A DNA stretch of 6,642 nt from Xanthobacteraceae bacterium (GTDB lineage Bacteria > Pseudomonadota > Alphaproteobacteria > Rhizobiales > Xanthobacteraceae), in the NCBI GenBank assembly GCA_030037185.1, contig JASHRR010001232.1, forward strand, positions 1 to 6,642. The letters are read 5' to 3'. The notes beneath the pieces were generated by a model. It searched no databases. It worked only from the letters and a program-made list of their open reading frames with translations, and was not told the DNA's origin. Position 1 is the first letter of the stretch; every line of letters begins with the position of its first letter. Below, in pieces: positions 5,228 to 6,642 of the stretch. The translations under genes and the position numbers were made by a program.

Positions 5228-6556
5228 GTGTCTGAGGAACCGGGGCCGTTCATGTTCGACCGCGAGGTCGAAACGATGCCGCGGCGCAATCTCGCGGCGC
5301 TGCAGTTGCGGCGGCTCAAGAAATCGCTCGCGTATGCCTACCAGAAGGTCCCCCACATCAGGCGCAAGTTCGAGGCAGCAGGCGTGACGCCGGAGACGCT
5401 CGGTTCGCTCGCTGATGTCGCGCGCTTTCCGGTTACCGAGAAAGCCGATCTGCGCGACACCTATCCGTTCGGCCTGTTCGCGGCGCCGCGCGAGCAGGTG
5501 CTGCGCCTCCACGCCTCGTCCGGCACCACCGGCAAGCCGACCGTCGTCGGCTACACCAGGGCCGATCTCGATCTGTGGTCGGACCTGATGGCGCGCACGC
5601 TCGCCTGCGCGGGAGCGCGCCCGGGCGACATCGTCCACAACGCCTACGGCTACGGCCTGTTCACTGGTGGGCTTGGTTTCCATTATGGGGCAGAACGCCT
5701 CGGCTGCACTGTCGTGCCGATGTCGGGCGGCGGCACTGAGCGGCAAGTGATGCTGATGCGCGATTTCGGCGCCGCCATCCTGTGCGCAACGCCGTCCTAT
5801 GCGCTCAACATCGCGGAAGTGGCGGCCGGCATGAGTGTCGATATCGCCCAATTGCCGCTGCGCTACGGCGCTTTCGGCGCCGAGCCGTGGAGTGAACCGA
5901 TGCGGCGCGATCTCGAAAGGCGCCTCGGCATCAAGGCGGTGGACATCTACGGCCTATCGGAAATTCTCGGTCCCGGGGTGGCGGCCGAGTGCCACGTCGC
6001 CCAAAACGGGCTGCACGGGTGGGAGGATCACTTCCTGTTCGAGGTCGTCGATCCCGAGAGACTGGAGCCCGTGCCCCTGGGGGAAGCCGGCGAGCTCGTC
6101 GTTACCACGCTTACTAAAGAAGCGCTGCCGAGGGTGCGCTACCGCACCCGCGACATCACGCGCCTGTCCGACGAGCCTTGCGCCTGCGGGCGCACTCACG
6201 TGCGCATCATGCGGATCACCGGACGCAATGACGACATGCTCATCATCCGAGGCGTCAACGTCTATCCGTCGCAAATCGAGGCCGTACTGCTCGGCTTCCC
6301 GGGCATTGCACCGCACTGTCAGATCGCGCTCACGCGAGACGGGCCGCTCGATGCTATGACCGTAGAGGTGGAGCGCACGGGAGATGCGCCCGGCGATGGG
6401 GCGGCACGCGCGAAGCTCGCGTTGGACGTGCAGCATCGCCTCAAGTCGATGATCGGCGTGACCTGCACGGTCCTCGTCAGGGCGCCGGGCGAGTTGCCGC
6501 GATCACAAGGCAAGGCAGTGCGGGTGAGGGATGAGCGTGCGGACACCTGCATGTAG
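5228..6556 (+). CDS. paaK: phenylacetate-CoA ligase (PaaK type)
   Basis: The enzyme activates an aryl-acetic or related aromatic acid to its CoA thioester with ATP, giving AMP and PPi, in the cytoplasm. At 442 residues it is the usual PaaK length. Signatures in order: ATP-binding loop HASSGTTGKPTVVGYT (95-110), AYGYGLFTGGLGFHYGAERLG (139-159), ATPSY (187-191), GAFGAEPW (214-221), DIYGLSE (239-245), LHGWEDHF (262-269), RYRTRDIT (304-311), hinge GRNDDMLIIRGVNVYPSQIE (332-351), and terminal LPRSQGKAVRV with catalytic Lys429. A Cys-Ala-Cys-Gly segment (318-321) before the hinge is common in PaaK-like proteins of degradation clusters. No other phenylacetate genes (paaABCDE, paaG, paaZ) lie in the window; the neighbours are a thioesterase and a divergent benzoate-CoA ligase. 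The true substrate could therefore be phenylacetate, a hydroxyphenylacetate or another aromatic acid. Enzyme class is firm, substrate less so. Confidence 0.9.
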   Translation: MSEEPGPFMFDREVETMPRRNLAALQLRRLKKSLAYAYQKVPHIRRKFEAAGVTPETLGSLADVARFPVTEKADLRDTYPFGLFAAPREQVLRLHASSGTTGKPTVVGYTRADLDLWSDLMARTLACAGARPGDIVHNAYGYGLFTGGLGFHYGAERLGCTVVPMSGGGTERQVMLMRDFGAAILCATPSYALNIAEVAAGMSVDIAQLPLRYGAFGAEPWSEPMRRDLERRLGIKAVDIYGLSEILGPGVAAECHVAQNGLHGWEDHFLFEVVDPERLEPVPLGEAGELVVTTLTKEALPRVRYRTRDITRLSDEPCACGRTHVRIMRITGRNDDMLIIRGVNVYPSQIEAVLLGFPGIAPHCQIALTRDGPLDAMTVEVERTGDAPGDGAARAKLALDVQHRLKSMIGVTCTVLVRAPGELPRSQGKAVRVRDERADTCM

Positions 6557-6642
6557 GGAGGCGCGTCTAGCGCCCCGGCAAGAACGCCTCGCTGCAGCCC
6601 ATAAGCCGATAAGAAGCGAGGCCGATCCATTCGTGGAGGACT
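6557..6642 (+). other. 3' spacer after paaK with inverted repeats and a possible next-gene RBS
   Basis: Two inverted repeats follow the paaK stop: GGCGC/GCGCC (6560-6564, 6570-6574), and an eight-base pair GCCTCGCT/AGCGAGGC (6586-6593, 6615-6622) with a 21-base loop. Neither is followed by a T-run, so a terminator is not certain. GGAGGA at 6635-6640, right at the window edge, would be a strong Shine-Dalgarno for a gene starting just outside and would make this an operon continuing rightwards. Confidence 0.4.

Noticed and set aside
5093..5851. Minus-strand 252-codon frame opposite the start of paaK
   Set aside because: No recognisable motif, and antisense to the conserved ATP-binding region of PaaK.
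6560..6574. GGCGC/GCGCC hairpin after paaK as an intrinsic terminator
   Set aside because: The stem has only five base pairs and no T-run follows. A likely Shine-Dalgarno 60 bases on suggests the operon continues.
1..6642. CRISPR array, tRNA, rRNA, or insertion-sequence ends
   Set aside because: No regularly spaced identical repeats, no cloverleaf-like sequence, no transposase-like frame, and no paired terminal inverted repeats with target duplications were seen.

Overview
The window is GC-rich and densely coding. The gene content is aromatic-acid activation, a LivJ-type binding-protein remnant, and rhizobial-style proteins. It reads like a chromosome segment from an alphaproteobacterium of the Bradyrhizobium/Rhodopseudomonas type. 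That placement is an inference from protein style and base composition, not a database match.

Layout. On the minus strand, reading leftwards from 4430: a complete benzoate-CoA ligase (4430-2841); a 129-bp gap holding a strong nested inverted repeat; the first quarter of a branched-chain-amino-acid-type ABC substrate-binding protein, cut short (2711-2382); and a DHA2-family 14-TM MFS transporter (2385-940) whose ATG overlaps the stop of that remnant as ATGA. A stretch of about 645 bp (295-939) without a supportable gene follows. The window then starts inside an alpha/beta hydrolase (294-1, N-terminal 98 residues, 3' end outside). On the plus strand, diverging from the ligase across a 249-bp intergenic region (4431-4679): a FlK-type hotdog acyl-CoA thioesterase (4680-5096) and a PaaK-type phenylacetate-CoA ligase (5228-6556). 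A possible Shine-Dalgarno for a further plus-strand gene lies at the right edge.

How the genes could work together. The two ATP-dependent aryl-CoA ligases convert aromatic acids to CoA thioesters. The thioesterase can hydrolyse stalled or non-productive acyl-CoA and so free CoA. Transport is presumably by the MFS protein, and the alpha/beta hydrolase is probably an accessory hydrolase of the same pathway. No ring-attacking enzymes (box, bad or paa oxygenase/reductase genes) lie within the window, so the downstream route is not visible.

Most unusual points: the truncated binding-protein gene with intact start signals, stop-start overlapped with an MFS gene where liv-type permease genes might be expected; the 12-bp-stem inverted repeat between ligase and remnant; two abutting palindromes directly on the ligase ribosome-binding region; and an exactly spaced FlK-like Thr/Glu/His triad in the thioesterase. 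I see no wholly new system. The window looks like a rearranged aromatic-acid catabolism locus.
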